Assembly (NCBI GenBank): GCA_963770375.1
Contig: CAVYPM010000017.1
Coordinates: 248,001-312,000, forward strand
Reading direction: 5' to 3'
Length of the DNA stretch: 64,000 nt
Source: DASVBE01 sp963770375
Lineage (GTDB): Bacteria; Actinomycetota; Actinomycetes; Streptosporangiales; Streptosporangiaceae
The stretch's first letter is position 1, and each line of letters opens with the position of its first letter. The notes under the pieces were generated by a model, which did not search any database, was not told the origin of the DNA, and saw nothing but the letters and a program-made list of their open reading frames with translations. A program made the position numbers and the translations under genes. Of this stretch, positions 63,822-64,000 are shown in pieces.

Positions 63822-64000
63822 TCAGAGCGCGCCGCGGTCCGGGGAGCCGTCCTCGATCCACCGGTAGACCGCGCGGAGGCCGCCGGCCAGCGGCACCCGC
63901 GCCTGCCAGCCCAGGTCCCGCTCGGCCCGGCGCACGTCCAGCGCGCTGCGCTTGAGCTCCCCCGGCCGGGCCGGCAGCAGCTGCGGCTCGACCGGCCGGC
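63822..64000 (-). CDS. NAD-dependent sugar epimerase/dehydratase, C-terminal fragment (runs off the right edge)
   Basis: 59 codons ending in TGA at 63822. The text PARPGELKRSALDVRRAERD then LGWQARVPLAGGLRAVYRWI is the usual C-terminal helix pattern of UDP-glucose 4-epimerase-like SDRs. The rest lies beyond the window. Confidence 0.75.
   Translation of the reverse strand, partial: RPVEPQLLPARPGELKRSALDVRRAERDLGWQARVPLAGGLRAVYRWIEDGSPDRGAL

Overview
The window is chromosomal DNA of a very GC-rich actinomycete. Evidence is the codon usage (third positions almost all G or C), the actinobacterial CtaF, DUF3043, DUF7455 and PspAA families, and two conserved gene orders. One is ctaC-adoK-erpA, as in mycobacteria. 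The other is parC/parE/hrdB-type rpoD plus nrdJ-nrdR-LysM-lexA, as in Streptomyces and mycobacteria. I cannot place it to genus; a Streptosporangiales-like or Streptomyces-like lineage is plausible. Most of the window is core genome. No prophage, integron, CRISPR array or complete insertion sequence was seen.

Layout. 1-3.1 kb: aa3 cytochrome c oxidase genes ctaC-ctaD-ctaF (minus strand), then the first codons of a nitroreductase. 3.4-5.2 kb: TusA-like protein, adenosine kinase, ErpA. 5.3-8.2 kb: an envelope-stress module pspA-pspAA-htpX-pspAB. 8.4-14.7 kb: DUF3043, aldo/keto reductase, AraC regulator, CobU, a PfkB kinase, an SDR. 14.8-24 kb: topoisomerase IV (parC, parE) converging on an amidohydrolase, then DUF7455 and the principal sigma factor. 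24.2-26.4 kb: a PAS/GAF/SpoIIE phosphatase. 27-31 kb: an unknown gene coupled to the 5-oxoprolinase genes pxpA and pxpBC. 31-38.4 kb: a membrane-anchored double AAA+ ATPase, amidohydrolase, mycothiol-type DinB protein, flavin amine oxidase, coiled-coil protein. 38.8-45.5 kb: an SOS/dNTP block, lexA1-nrdJ-nrdR-LysM-lexA2. 45.6-53 kb: a MITE-like element, asparaginase, leuS with a leader-peptide attenuator, PCD, gcvT, gcvH, a PLP deaminase/aldolase. 53-58.4 kb: DUF3618, HAD, HxlR/SRPBCC pair, DUF2252, an unusual tRNA, bcp, a lipoprotein. 58.4-64 kb: a DUF4011-helicase-nuclease, rdgB, rph and a truncated epimerase.

How it fits together. Respiration, nucleoside salvage (adoK, rdgB, rph), dNTP supply (NrdJ needs adenosylcobalamin; CobU works in that pathway) and DNA stress control recur. 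The SOS block is the best regulated part. It has two LexA paralogs, three LexA-box-like palindromes, and two NrdR boxes spaced exactly 32 bp apart upstream of nrdR-nrdJ.

Most notable: (1) the twin-LexA block; (2) a class I (short variable loop) tRNA with a leucine UAG anticodon; (3) a dispersed repeat family at gene ends that supplies the C-termini of AdoK and RdgB; (4) a 190-bp MITE-like element with 23-bp terminal inverted repeats, whose end sequence recurs inside a broken pxpC; (5) a leuS attenuator; (6) a Hhe-like helicase-nuclease. At least a dozen reading-frame breaks in otherwise intact genes, mostly in GC-rich runs, look more like sequence errors than biology, so broken genes should be read with caution.
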